Shown: positions 33,571 to 42,407, counted from the first letter of the stretch. The stretch: DNA of 64,000 nt from Sphingomonas sp. Root710 (GCF_001429065.1 NZ_LMIB01000001.1:588-64587), one strand, 5' to 3'. Made by a program: numbers and translations. The notes: generated by a model from the letters alone, not told the origin.

Positions 33571-34779
33571 TCACAGGCCCAGCACGGACCGTGCGATGAT
33601 CGTACTTTGTACTTCGTTGGTGCCGCCGAAGATCGTCCACGCACGGCTGTTAAGATAGCGCGGCGCCGCCAGTTGGGCAGCACGCGAATGTACGGGGGGC
33701 GGAGCACCATCGCCATAAAGCGGCCGGGCGGTCTCGAGCTGGAGCCCGGCCGCGCCGTAGAGGTCCACCGCGAGCAGGTCGATGCGCTGGCGCAGGTTCG
33801 ACGCGAGCAGCTTGGTCAGCGAGGTCTGTGGTCCTGGCGGGCGGCCCTTGGCGATTTCGGACATGATCTTCATCTCGATCATCTCCAGCGCCTGCACCTC
33901 CAGCCGGGTCCGTGCGATGCGGCGGCGCCAGTCGGAATCCCGTGCCATCGTGCCGCCGCGGCCATCGGTTTGCGTCCTGGCCGCCGCTTCGAGCTGGTCG
34001 AGATCATAGCCGAGCTTGGGCGAGTGGCAGGAGCCGCCACGCTCGTTCTCAAGCAGGAACTTGGCGATCTTCCAGCCGTCGCCTTCCTCGCCCACCAGAT
34101 CCTCGATCGGCACGACCACATCTTCGAGGAAGACCTGGTTGACCTCATGATCGCCTGCGGCGGTCAGGATCGGACGAACCGAGATGCCGGGCTGATCCAT
34201 GTCGACCAGCAGGAAGCTGATGCCCGCCTGCTTGCGGCCGCTCGCATCGGTGCGGACGAGGCAGAACATCCGGTTGGCGTGATGCGCGTGGGTGGTCCAG
34301 ATCTTCGAGCCGTTGAGGATGTATCGATCGCCCTCGCGCACCGCCCGGCACTGAAGCGAGGCTAGGTCCGATCCGGCGCCCGGCTCCGAAAAGCCCTGGC
34401 ACCAATAATCCTCGCCCGACAGGATGCGCGGCAGGTAGAAGGCTTTCTGCGCGTCGGTGCCGAAGGTGTAAATGACTGGCGCGACGAGCTTCAGGCTGAG
34501 CACGGTAAGGTTCGGCGCCCCGGCCAGCGCGCATTCCTTTTCGAAGATATAGCGCTGCATCGGCCGCCAGCCGGTGCCGCCATGTTCCGCCGGCCATTGA
34601 TAGCCGAGCCAGCCCTGCGCGTTGAGCACGGCGTTCCATGCCTGGCCGATGTCGGGCTCGACGAAGACCGATGGGGTTGCAGTAGCACCGGCCTTCACGT
34701 CGGCGGGCAGCTTGTCGCGCAGGAAGGCGCGCACCTCGTCACGGAAGGCGGCATCTTCGGGGGAGAGCTCGATGTCCAT
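33571..34779 (-). CDS. Acyl-CoA dehydrogenase, large-subunit (PimC-like) type
   Basis: The 402-residue acyl-CoA dehydrogenase has FSEPGAGSDLASLQCRA in the middle domain, KIWTTHAHHANRMFCLVRT, and C-terminal WTIFGGTNEVQSTIIARSVLG. It is the same architectural type as 2592-3791. Its start shares one base with the stop of the thiolase-like gene (TGATG coupling). The small-subunit type partner of this half may be 38977-40077, which lies outside this operon on the opposite strand. Confidence 0.92.
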   Translation of the reverse strand: MDIELSPEDAAFRDEVRAFLRDKLPADVKAGATATPSVFVEPDIGQAWNAVLNAQGWLGYQWPAEHGGTGWRPMQRYIFEKECALAGAPNLTVLSLKLVAPVIYTFGTDAQKAFYLPRILSGEDYWCQGFSEPGAGSDLASLQCRAVREGDRYILNGSKIWTTHAHHANRMFCLVRTDASGRKQAGISFLLVDMDQPGISVRPILTAAGDHEVNQVFLEDVVVPIEDLVGEEGDGWKIAKFLLENERGGSCHSPKLGYDLDQLEAAARTQTDGRGGTMARDSDWRRRIARTRLEVQALEMIEMKIMSEIAKGRPPGPQTSLTKLLASNLRQRIDLLAVDLYGAAGLQLETARPLYGDGAPPPVHSRAAQLAAPRYLNSRAWTIFGGTNEVQSTIIARSVLGL

Positions 34780-35924
34780 CAGCGCTCCAGGATCGTCACC
34801 GCGGACACGCCGGGTGCGCCATAGACATGGGTATAGGCGGTCTTGGGATTGTTCGGCACCTGCCGGCCGCCGCCGTCGCCGCGCAGCTGCACGACATTCT
34901 CATAAACCTGACGCAGCCCGGACGCGCCGATCGGCTCGCCGCAGGCCAGGCAGCCGCCATCAGTGTTGACCGGCAGCTGGCCGCCTATCTCCGTCCGGCC
35001 CTCGGCCAGCCATTGTTCCTGGTCGCCGTCGCGGCAGAAGCCGTTCTCGGCCATGTGCATGATCTCGGCACCCGTCTCGGTATCCTGCAGTTGGGCGACG
35101 TCGATATCCTCGGGGCCGATTCCGGCGATGTTGAAGGCGTCGGTCGAGGCTATCCGCGTCGCGGTGCCGCCGCGTTCGATGTCGATCGAGGGGGCGAAGA
35201 CCTCGAACGAACCGGGCGGGCGGGTGCGCATCGCGGCAGCCTTCAGCCGGATGAGCGGCTTGCCCAGCTCGCGCGCCTTCTTCTCGCTGGCAAGGATCAG
35301 CGCTACCCCGCCTTCGGCGGGCGAGCAGAACATATATTTGGTGAAGGGATCGCTGACGATCGGCGCTTCCATGATCGCATCCAGCGATACGGCCTCGCGC
35401 CGCCACGCATGGGGAGCGTGGACGGCATTGCGGAACGCCTTTTCCGCCACCCGGCCGAGCGTCGTCGGCGAGATGCCATGCTCGTGCATGTAGCGCATCG
35501 CCTTCACCGCGAAGAATTGCGTGGTGATCATATAGCCGGCCTCGCCATACCAGTCGGGCAGGCCATATTCAGCGGGCAGCGCGTTGAAGGCCCCGCGCGG
35601 ATGCTTGTCGAAGCCGACCGCGATCCCAAGGTCATAAGCGCCCGAGCCTATCCCCATCGCCGCCGACGACAGTGCCGACCCGCCCGTGGCGCAGCCGTTC
35701 TTCACGTTGATGAAGGGCAGGCCGGTCAGCCCCAGCCGATCGACCATCGTGTCCGGATTGCCCGCCGCATCCGAGCCGCCATAGGCGAACTGCATGTCGG
35801 CCCAGTCGACATTCGCGTCGGCCAGCGCCTGACGTACAGCGAACACCCCCTGGTCGATGCCCGAGACGCCGTCGGTGCGGCCGAACGGGTGGATGCCGAT
35901 GCCGACGATGCAGACGTCGCTCAT
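34779..35924 (-). CDS. Thiolase-like / SCP2-type lipid-transfer acyltransferase or aldolase
   Basis: The 381-residue thiolase-fold protein has candidate nucleophile Cys78 in NGCATGGSAL. The His of the HPxGxSG thiolase motif is replaced: the block reads ACGEPIGASGLRQ with Glu330. The second catalytic Cys block (CGGGG) is also absent, being THVYGAPGVSA. A normal thiolysis is therefore unlikely. SCP2-like thiolases paired with a DUF35 protein are known as retro-aldolases in steroid side-chain degradation (Ltp2 with ChsH2). The start overlaps the DUF35 gene by ATGA, supporting a complex. Confidence 0.87.
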   Translation of the reverse strand: MSDVCIVGIGIHPFGRTDGVSGIDQGVFAVRQALADANVDWADMQFAYGGSDAAGNPDTMVDRLGLTGLPFINVKNGCATGGSALSSAAMGIGSGAYDLGIAVGFDKHPRGAFNALPAEYGLPDWYGEAGYMITTQFFAVKAMRYMHEHGISPTTLGRVAEKAFRNAVHAPHAWRREAVSLDAIMEAPIVSDPFTKYMFCSPAEGGVALILASEKKARELGKPLIRLKAAAMRTRPPGSFEVFAPSIDIERGGTATRIASTDAFNIAGIGPEDIDVAQLQDTETGAEIMHMAENGFCRDGDQEQWLAEGRTEIGGQLPVNTDGGCLACGEPIGASGLRQVYENVVQLRGDGGGRQVPNNPKTAYTHVYGAPGVSAVTILER

Positions 35925-36319
35925 TGCGCGGCCTCCACCGGGCGAAAGGCATGGATCAGTACCGGCCCGCCGCCGCCGCTGCGCGCGAACGCGAACTGGG
36001 TCAATTCCAGCTCCATGCCGATCTCGATGTCGTCGAACGCGACATCGGTGAGCCGGCTCTCGACGATCGCCTCGCCGGGCAGCTCGACATAGGCGACCGC
36101 CCAGGGCTCGAAGGCTTCCGGCCCCGCATAGGGGGGCGTCTTGGGGCGATAGCGCTGGATGGTATAGGACCAGAGCTTGCCGCGGCGGCTGAGCGGATAG
36201 GGCTCGTGATCGGCATCCGCCGGGCAGGGGAAGACGATCCGGCCCGACGTGCGGCTGCGGCCGCCGATCAGGCGCGGTTGCGCTTCTTGCGTGAACAGGC
36301 CCTCGGCGATCGGTTGCAT
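35921..36319 (-). CDS. DUF35 / OB-fold domain protein, partner of the thiolase-like enzyme
   Basis: The 132-residue protein has a C-terminal OB fold (GKLWSYTIQRYRPKTPPY, AVAYVELPGEAIVESRL, MELELTQFAF). The N-terminal rubredoxin-like zinc ribbon normally has CxxC pairs, but here reads RSRTSGRIVFPCPADAD, with Ser in both first Cys places and only one Cys left. Zinc binding is probably lost. Such proteins bind and activate adjacent thiolase-like proteins. It is the first gene of the seven-gene minus operon. Confidence 0.83.
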   Translation of the reverse strand: MQPIAEGLFTQEAQPRLIGGRSRTSGRIVFPCPADADHEPYPLSRRGKLWSYTIQRYRPKTPPYAGPEAFEPWAVAYVELPGEAIVESRLTDVAFDDIEIGMELELTQFAFARSGGGGPVLIHAFRPVEAAQ

Positions 36320-36447
36320 CTCACTCCCAATCCGGTTCGATTCCGGTTCTTTCGTTTACGCTCGCCGTCGGCCGATCTCCGACTCACCAAAACGCTAGGG
36401 TGGCCAAATCTGACACTTGTGAGAGGTAGCTGGGCAGGGAGAGAGCC
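36320..36447. promoter_or_regulatory. Divergent promoter region (DUF35 operon / GMC oxidoreductase)
   Basis: This 128-bp region must hold the promoter of the seven-gene minus operon and of the GMC gene. At 36415-36434 it reads ACTTGTGAGAGGTAGCTGGG, a degenerate form of the lux-box-like element that overlaps the GMC ribosome-site region. Confidence 0.4.
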
Positions 36448-38067
36448 ATGTCCGAAAGCTGGGACTATATCGTCGTGGGCGCTGGATCGGCGGGATGCGT
36501 AATGGCCGAACGGCTGAGCGCGGACGGGCGATCGACGGTGCTGGTCCTCGAAGCCGGGGGCGAGAACGGCAGCTTCTGGGTCACGCTGCCGAAAGGCGTG
36601 GCGAAGCTCGTCACCAATCCGGCGCATATCTGGGCCTATCCGGTCGCGCAGCCGCGCGAGGAAGGCGGCCCGCTCAACGAAGTGTGGATCCGCGGCAAGG
36701 GGCTTGGCGGCTCATCCGCTGTCAACGGCATGATCTGGAGCCGGGGCGAGCCCGCCGACTATGACGGCTGGGAGGCGGCGGGAGCGACCGGCTGGAACGG
36801 CGCGGCGATGACCGAGGCCTTCATGGCCCTGGAGGATCATGCCGCGGGGCCGGGGCCGATGCGCGGCGCGGGCGGCCGGGTTCATGTCGATCCCGCCATC
36901 TACAGCTATCCGCTTGCCGAGCGGATGATCGAGTCTGGCGTGGCGATGGGCCTCGAGCGCGTCGGCGATCTCAACGCTGCAGCCGGGCCGCGTGTCGGGC
37001 TCTACAGCCACAATATCCGCAAGGGCCGGCGGCAGAGCGCAGCGCATACGTTCCTGGCGCCAGCCCGCAAGCGGCCCAACGTGAAGATCGTGACCGGCGC
37101 GCTCGCCGAGCGGATCCTGTTCGACGGCAAGCGCGCGGTCGGCGTCGAGGCGACAGTTAACGGCAAGCTTACCCGCTTTGATTGCCGCGGCGAGGTCATC
37201 CTATCGGGTGGCGCGCTGGAAAGTCCGCTGCTGCTCCAACGATCGGGCATCGGCGACGGTTCGCGCGTGAAGGCGGCCGGGGTGGAGCCGATCGTCCATT
37301 CGCCCGATGTCGGCGAACGGATGATCGAGCATCTATCGATCTCCATGCCCTATCGGCTCGATCGTGGCAGCGGCACGAACCGGAAGTTCTTCGGTATCGG
37401 CCTGTTCGGATCGATGTTGCGCTATTTCGCGCTCCGCAACGGCATCATGGCGACGGGACCGTTCGAGGTAGGCGCCTTCTGCAACGTCGCCCATCCCGAC
37501 GGACGGACCGATACGCAACTCTATCTGGGTGGCTACACCTTCCAGGTCGGCGACGACAATAATCCGGTCCCGCTCGACAAGATCGATCCGCGGCCCGGCA
37601 TCACCATCTATGGTTCATTGTTGCGTCCCACGAGCGAGGGCTCCATCCGGATCACCGGTCCACAGGCAGCCGACGCGCCGCTGATCCTGCCGAACTGGCT
37701 GAGCACAGAGCATGATCGCATCTCTGCGATCGGGCTGATGCGCTATATGCGCAGCTTCATGGCCGCGCCGCCACTCGGCGACATGATCGGCGCCGAGGAA
37801 TTGCCGGGATCGCAACTAACCAGCGACGATGAATTGCTGGACGCGTTTCGCCGCCTGTCGAGCAGCGGGCTGCACGGCATCCGGTCGTGCCGAATGGGGA
37901 GCGATGCGGACGCGGTGGTCGATCCGCGCCTGCGCGTGAACGGGGTGGAGAATGTCCGCGTCGCCGATTGCTCGGTCATGCCCGGCCATGTCACCGGCAA
38001 CACCAACGCGCCCGCCATGGCGGTTGGCCTGCGCGGCGCCGCGATGGTGCTGGAGGACCGGCGTTAG
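36448..38067 (+). CDS. GMC family oxidoreductase (choline dehydrogenase-like flavoprotein)
   Basis: The 539-residue FAD alcohol dehydrogenase/oxidase has the N-terminal GAGSAGCVMAERLSADG dinucleotide motif (about 11-27), the GMC signature GKGLGGSSAVNGMIW (about 88-102) and the C-terminal active-site region GLHGIRSCRMG (His near 475) with GNTNAPAMAVGLRGA. It oxidises a hydroxyl group to carbonyl. No signal peptide is seen, so it is cytoplasmic. Its stop overlaps the convergent LuxR gene stop by a few bases. Confidence 0.92.
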   Translation: MSESWDYIVVGAGSAGCVMAERLSADGRSTVLVLEAGGENGSFWVTLPKGVAKLVTNPAHIWAYPVAQPREEGGPLNEVWIRGKGLGGSSAVNGMIWSRGEPADYDGWEAAGATGWNGAAMTEAFMALEDHAAGPGPMRGAGGRVHVDPAIYSYPLAERMIESGVAMGLERVGDLNAAAGPRVGLYSHNIRKGRRQSAAHTFLAPARKRPNVKIVTGALAERILFDGKRAVGVEATVNGKLTRFDCRGEVILSGGALESPLLLQRSGIGDGSRVKAAGVEPIVHSPDVGERMIEHLSISMPYRLDRGSGTNRKFFGIGLFGSMLRYFALRNGIMATGPFEVGAFCNVAHPDGRTDTQLYLGGYTFQVGDDNNPVPLDKIDPRPGITIYGSLLRPTSEGSIRITGPQAADAPLILPNWLSTEHDRISAIGLMRYMRSFMAAPPLGDMIGAEELPGSQLTSDDELLDAFRRLSSSGLHGIRSCRMGSDADAVVDPRLRVNGVENVRVADCSVMPGHVTGNTNAPAMAVGLRGAAMVLEDRR

Positions 38068-38834
38068 TTCTGGAGCGTGATATAGCCCAGCTGCGCTGCC
38101 TTGAAGACGGTCTGGCTGCGGTTCACCGCATTCAGCTTCATCGACGCGTTGTGGATGTGGAAGCGCACCGTCGCCCGGCTTCGCGACATGATCATGCTGA
38201 TTTCCAGATCGGTCTTGCCGATGGCCGCCCAGCGGAGGCACTCGACTTCGCGCTTCGACAGCCGCGATCCGGGCGGCAGCGCCTGGGTCGAGCCCATCAG
38301 CTGGACATAGGTGGCGATGAAGGTCCGTGCGTAGAGCCCCAGAGCGTCCCCGAATTTCAGGAACGCCTCCTCCAGATCGGTGCGATCGCGATCGAGCGGG
38401 TTGAAGCTGACGACGCCGATTTGGCCGAAAGGCAGATGGACCGGAACGACGATCGCCGCGCGGGTCATGGCGCGCGCCTCGAAATTGCTGATCTCGATCG
38501 AATCGAGATAGGCGTTGGGCTGGCGGGTGCGGAAGCCTTCCGCGCTCACCCAGAAGGGCTGGCTTTCGAAGCGGCAGGCGGCGGTGAGCGGCGAGTCCAG
38601 CGCGATGCGGGAGTTGCGCCACCAGGCGCGCTCCTCATTCCATCCGAACACGTCGAGCGCCAGGATGTTGCCCTCGGCATCAACGGGCGTACGCTTGTCG
38701 GCGATGTCGTGCTGGGGCGCGGCGCGCATCCCCGCTTCGGTGGCGATGACGTGCAGCGTCTCCGCGGCGCTGCGGATATCGGCCGCGGCAGTTATCCGCA
38801 CCGCGTCGATTCTCTCCTGAGACAATATCGTCAA
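38064..38834 (-). CDS. LuxR family transcriptional regulator with autoinducer-binding-like domain (LuxR solo)
   Basis: The protein has 256 residues from the chosen TTG. Its N-terminal autoinducer-binding-like domain carries the conserved spacing W...DSPL...RFESQPFWVS seen in acyl-homoserine-lactone receptors. The C-terminal LuxR helix-turn-helix is LSKREVECLRWAAIGKTDLE to TVRFHIHNASMKLNAVNR. No ATG precedes the domain. The TTG at 38834 has GGAG at good spacing, though the frame is open to a TTG at 38906. No LuxI synthase is in the window, so it is a solo that may sense a foreign signal or a pathway compound. It diverges from the acyl-CoA dehydrogenase at 38977. Confidence 0.85.
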   Translation of the reverse strand: MTILSQERIDAVRITAAADIRSAAETLHVIATEAGMRAAPQHDIADKRTPVDAEGNILALDVFGWNEERAWWRNSRIALDSPLTAACRFESQPFWVSAEGFRTRQPNAYLDSIEISNFEARAMTRAAIVVPVHLPFGQIGVVSFNPLDRDRTDLEEAFLKFGDALGLYARTFIATYVQLMGSTQALPPGSRLSKREVECLRWAAIGKTDLEISMIMSRSRATVRFHIHNASMKLNAVNRSQTVFKAAQLGYITLQN

Positions 38835-38976
38835 CTTTGTCTCCGTCCCTCTCGCTTCGACATCAGAGTACAGTAATTTCAGCCACGAAAAAGCCGGTTC
38901 GACCAAAGACTATTCTTTTGCCCAGCGTGGCTGCGCGCAGCTTGGTGCTACAACGAGAGCGTGAGAGGGGCTGCCG

Positions 38977-40077
38977 GTGAATTTCGATCTGAGCGAAGAT
39001 GAAGAGCTGTTGAAGGCGCTGGCCGAGCGGTTCGTCGCGGACAATTATGATATCGACCGTCGCCGTCTGTTTCTTGCCGAGCCGCAGGGCTTTTCGGCCG
39101 AGAATTGGACGCTGCTCGGCGAACTCGGCCTGATCGCCGCGCCGTTCGATGAGGCAGCGGGCGGACTGGCGCTCGACGCGACCGGCATAGCCACTATTTT
39201 CGAAGCGCTCGGCCGCGGGCTCGTCGTCGAGCCGCTGATCGAGAATGTTCTTCTGGCCGGACGCCTGTTCGCGGCGGCGGCGCGGGGACGCTTGCGCGAG
39301 GACTGGCTGCCTGCCCTGGTGACGGGGGAACGGCGCATCGCCTTCGCGCATGCCGAAGAAAATGGCCGTGCGGGCCGAATCTGGGTCGAGACCACGGCCG
39401 ATGCCGACGGTCGTATCGCGGGCGCGAAGGCTTATGTCCCGGCCGGAGCGAGCGTCGACGGTTATATCGTCAGCGCGCGGAGCGCGGGGGCGCCGAATTC
39501 TGCCGATGGCCTGGGTCTGTACTTCGTCGCCGCCGATGCGGCGGGTTTGAGCGTCCGCAGCTGGCGGATGGCCGATGGCGGCGCCGCGGTGTCGTTGACG
39601 TTGGACGATGTGGCGGCGGAGCCGCTCGATGGCGGCGCGGAGGCGATCGCCTCGGTCGAAACGCTCGCCTCGCTCGCCCGGTCTGCGGAAGCGATCGGCA
39701 TCATGGAGCGCATCTTCGCCGAAACCCTCGAATATTTGCGGACCCGTCAGCAATTCGGGGCACCGCTCGCGACATTCCAGGCAATCCAGCATCGCATGGT
39801 CGCGCAATATGCTGCGATTGAGCAGAGCCGTGGCCTGCTCAATCACGCACTGGTCTGCTTCGAGAGCGATGATTTCGACGCTGCGGTGAAGGGGCTGCGC
39901 GCCTATGTCGCCGACGTGTCGATCGAACTGGGTCATGAGATGATCCAGTTTCATGGCGGCATGGGCGTCACCGACGAACTGTCGATCGCGCATGGCCATA
40001 AAAGGCTGCTGGTGCTGTCGCGCTGGCCCGAGGATCCGGGCGTGGCGCTCGATCGCTTCGCTGGTATCGAACGCTAA
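38977..40077 (+). CDS. Acyl-CoA dehydrogenase, small-subunit (PimD-like) type
   Basis: The 366-residue acyl-CoA dehydrogenase starts at GTG. It begins NFDLSEDEELLKALAERFV and has the C-terminal YLRTRQQFGAPLATFQAIQH and MIQFHGGMGVTDEL segments; the middle domain is divergent, as in 3788-4921. It probably forms a heteromer with a large-type subunit, possibly 33571-34779. The gene stands alone on the plus strand between divergent LuxR and convergent ThuA genes. Confidence 0.88.
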   Translation: MNFDLSEDEELLKALAERFVADNYDIDRRRLFLAEPQGFSAENWTLLGELGLIAAPFDEAAGGLALDATGIATIFEALGRGLVVEPLIENVLLAGRLFAAAARGRLREDWLPALVTGERRIAFAHAEENGRAGRIWVETTADADGRIAGAKAYVPAGASVDGYIVSARSAGAPNSADGLGLYFVAADAAGLSVRSWRMADGGAAVSLTLDDVAAEPLDGGAEAIASVETLASLARSAEAIGIMERIFAETLEYLRTRQQFGAPLATFQAIQHRMVAQYAAIEQSRGLLNHALVCFESDDFDAAVKGLRAYVADVSIELGHEMIQFHGGMGVTDELSIAHGHKRLLVLSRWPEDPGVALDRFAGIER

Positions 40078-40086
40078 GGAGGACAG

Positions 40087-40863
40087 CTATGCCGCGGGTT
40101 CGCGCTCGCGCATCCAGCCGATCCCACGCCGCAACAGGTCGTAGAACACTGGCAGGTCCCAGGCGCAGCGGTCGACCGTCGGCCACCATTCGAGCATCGG
40201 CTGGAGGTCATAATGGCCACGGCAATGGCCCAGGGTCAGGTAAAGCACCGCGCCCTTGCCGTGCTGCTTGATGTAGAAGACCGGTTGGGTGCCGGGCGCG
40301 CCGGCGGCTTCGACGAAGCCGGTGCCGGGCTCGGTGCATTCGGTTTCGAGCAGGACGTGAAGCTTCCCGTGCGTCTCGAGATGATAGAGTTCGTCGGTCG
40401 TGTCGAACGGCTCGACACCCGCGACTAGCGGATGCGCCGGATCGGCGACGGTGACGCAGTAGGGCGCGATCGGCGGGTGCGACAGGAACTGGCTACCGAG
40501 CATGTCCATCATCAGCGGCGCCCAGCGCGGAGCATCCCACAGGCCGTTCTCCAGCAAGCGCAGGACCGAGTTGGTGCCGTGCAGAGCGTACCAGCGGCCT
40601 CCCTTCGCCAGCCAGTCGCGCAGTGCTTCCTGCGCCCTTAGCGACGGGGTGACGTCGCAGGTGTAGGTGATGAGGATGTCGGCCTCCGCAATGGCGGCGA
40701 CATTCTCATAATCCTCGAACACCCGCGTGCGGATCGCCGGATCTTCGGCGAGGAGCTTGAGCAGTTCCAACCGTGCGAAATCCATGTCGTGCCATACGCC
40801 GCCGCAGATCAGCACGCAGTTGACCCGCGGCGGGCGAAGCTTCTCCCCAGACGCGTCGCTCAT
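40087..40863 (-). CDS. ThuA-like domain protein (glutamine amidotransferase-like fold)
   Basis: The 258-residue protein of the ThuA/trehalose-utilisation family has NCVLICGGVWHDMDFARLEL, the GGRWYALHGTN segment and YHLETHGKLHVLLETE, ending with a GKGAVLYLTLGHCRGHY strand. The fold is like class I glutamine amidotransferases, but the catalytic triad is not evident. The biochemical role of this family is poorly defined. Its start overlaps the end of Rieske oxygenase 3 by ATGA, so it may be an accessory of that oxygenase. Confidence 0.85.
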   Translation of the reverse strand: MSDASGEKLRPPRVNCVLICGGVWHDMDFARLELLKLLAEDPAIRTRVFEDYENVAAIAEADILITYTCDVTPSLRAQEALRDWLAKGGRWYALHGTNSVLRLLENGLWDAPRWAPLMMDMLGSQFLSHPPIAPYCVTVADPAHPLVAGVEPFDTTDELYHLETHGKLHVLLETECTEPGTGFVEAAGAPGTQPVFYIKQHGKGAVLYLTLGHCRGHYDLQPMLEWWPTVDRCAWDLPVFYDLLRRGIGWMREREPAA

Positions 40864-42266
40864 GCGGAAGGGCCCGCCGTGCCATCGAGATATTTGTCCA
40901 GGGTCCGGTGAAACTGGCGGATACGGATCTCCTGATAGTCGGCCAGCTGGACCTTGCCATTCTTCGAGCAGTGCAGGCCCTCCTGCACGAATTGGAGATT
41001 GGCCATGTCCTGGTCGAGCACGTCGCCGAGGATGCCGAGTTCGGCAGCGGTCGCCCAGGGCTCGTCGCGGCCGAGATGGCGCATCGGCACGCCGCGCGGA
41101 ATGGGCTCTCCCTTCTTGACCCGCGACAGCACGCGGACCTCCATCAGGCAGCTGTCGGGCGTTTTGCCCGGCCGCCAGCGATAGACGATGTTCGGCATGT
41201 AGCCGCCCCAGGGCGCGAAGTTCGGAAACACGTTATAGACCAGCGCGTCGAGCAGCTCGGAGTCGGTCGCGTCCTCATGGTCATAGCCGGTCTGCGCGGT
41301 ATAGCCGGCGCGCATTGCCGCGCCGAGCGCCTCGCGCGCCGTCATGCCTTCGGGCACCTGCACCGCGAAGGGGCTGTCGGATGACTCGTAATTGTCCGCC
41401 GAACGGCCATTATATTTCACGAACTCATCGACGATCCATTGCTGGGTCTTCCCCTCGGCATCGATGTGCGGCGACATGATGCCGAACGGTACGAGGTTGA
41501 CGTTCACATTGTCGCCCCAGGTCCAGTAGGCGCTGTTGCAGTCTCCGGTGAAGGGCAGCAACTGCGGGTGGGTGACCACGGTGTGCCAGGCCTCCATGAA
41601 GGCTTCGGCGGTGACCTTCCAATTGGCCGGAACCTCCTTGCCGACCCAGATGACGGTGGTGCATTCCTCGTGCCGCCAGCGTTTGAAATGCTCGGGCAGC
41701 GGCGCGAGAAACTCCTCGATGGTCGGGCCGCCGGCTTCCTCGCGGATGAAGACATAGCCCTGCCATTGGGCGACCTCGGCCTGCGGCAGCTCCATCCTGT
41801 CGGCGGTCAGGTGCGGGAAATCCCATTTGCAGGGCATCGAGTCGAAGCTGCCGTCCTTGTGCCAGGCAAAGCCGTGGAACGGGCAGACGAACCGGTCGGC
41901 AGCGCCATCTTCGGTGCGCAGCTTGCGGCCGCGGTGCAGACAGACATTGTGCATGGCGCGGATCGTGCCGTCTTCCTGGCGGCTGATCAGATAGGAGCGG
42001 CCCGCATTTTCGTAGACGACATAATCGCCGGGCTCGGGCAGGTCCTCCTCGCGCGCGGCGAATTGCCAGACATGCGGCCACATCTTCTCGCGCTCGGCCC
42101 TGGCGAAATCCTCGCTGGTGTAGCGCTCGGCGGGCAGCGCGTCGGAGCCGAGATATTCATAATGTTCTTCGGTCAGCGACGCCGGCGCGGGCCGCGAGTC
42201 GAGCTTCATCAGATCGGTCCAGCTGATTCCCGGGCTGCGGCCTGCACCCGGATCGCGGTCTGCCAT
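40860..42266 (-). CDS. Rieske non-heme iron oxygenase, alpha subunit (3)
   Basis: The 468-residue ring-hydroxylating oxygenase alpha subunit has Rieske ligands Cys109, His111, Cys128 and His131 (CLHRGRKL, CPFHGF), and mononuclear iron residues in EAWHTVVTHPQLLPF. It is longer than the other two and belongs to a different subgroup, so the three oxygenases likely attack different intermediates. The ATG at 42266 has GAGGAA at good spacing; the frame is open much further but without family match. It is translationally coupled to the ThuA gene. Confidence 0.92.
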   Translation of the reverse strand: MADRDPGAGRSPGISWTDLMKLDSRPAPASLTEEHYEYLGSDALPAERYTSEDFARAEREKMWPHVWQFAAREEDLPEPGDYVVYENAGRSYLISRQEDGTIRAMHNVCLHRGRKLRTEDGAADRFVCPFHGFAWHKDGSFDSMPCKWDFPHLTADRMELPQAEVAQWQGYVFIREEAGGPTIEEFLAPLPEHFKRWRHEECTTVIWVGKEVPANWKVTAEAFMEAWHTVVTHPQLLPFTGDCNSAYWTWGDNVNVNLVPFGIMSPHIDAEGKTQQWIVDEFVKYNGRSADNYESSDSPFAVQVPEGMTAREALGAAMRAGYTAQTGYDHEDATDSELLDALVYNVFPNFAPWGGYMPNIVYRWRPGKTPDSCLMEVRVLSRVKKGEPIPRGVPMRHLGRDEPWATAAELGILGDVLDQDMANLQFVQEGLHCSKNGKVQLADYQEIRIRQFHRTLDKYLDGTAGPSA

Positions 42267-42407
42267 GATCGTCTTCCTCATCCACGGATATATAGCTTTT
42301 GACCTGTTCTGCCGTCTCGCGCCGCCCGCGTCACCTTGCCGAAAGCATAGGTTGCCGCTTGCCGATATTCGGTCAAACTTAGGTCCAGAACAATGCGGGA
42401 GAGCGCC
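42267..42407. promoter_or_regulatory. Divergent promoter region (Rieske oxygenase 3 / SDR operon)
   Basis: This 141-bp region must carry promoters for both directions. It contains ACCTGT at 42302-42307 without a matching right half, and no clear dyad. Confidence 0.4.

Noticed and set aside
42302-42321. ACCTGT upstream of Rieske oxygenase 3 as another lux-box-like site
   Set aside because: The right half (CTCGCG) does not match even loosely, and a single six-base word is expected by chance.
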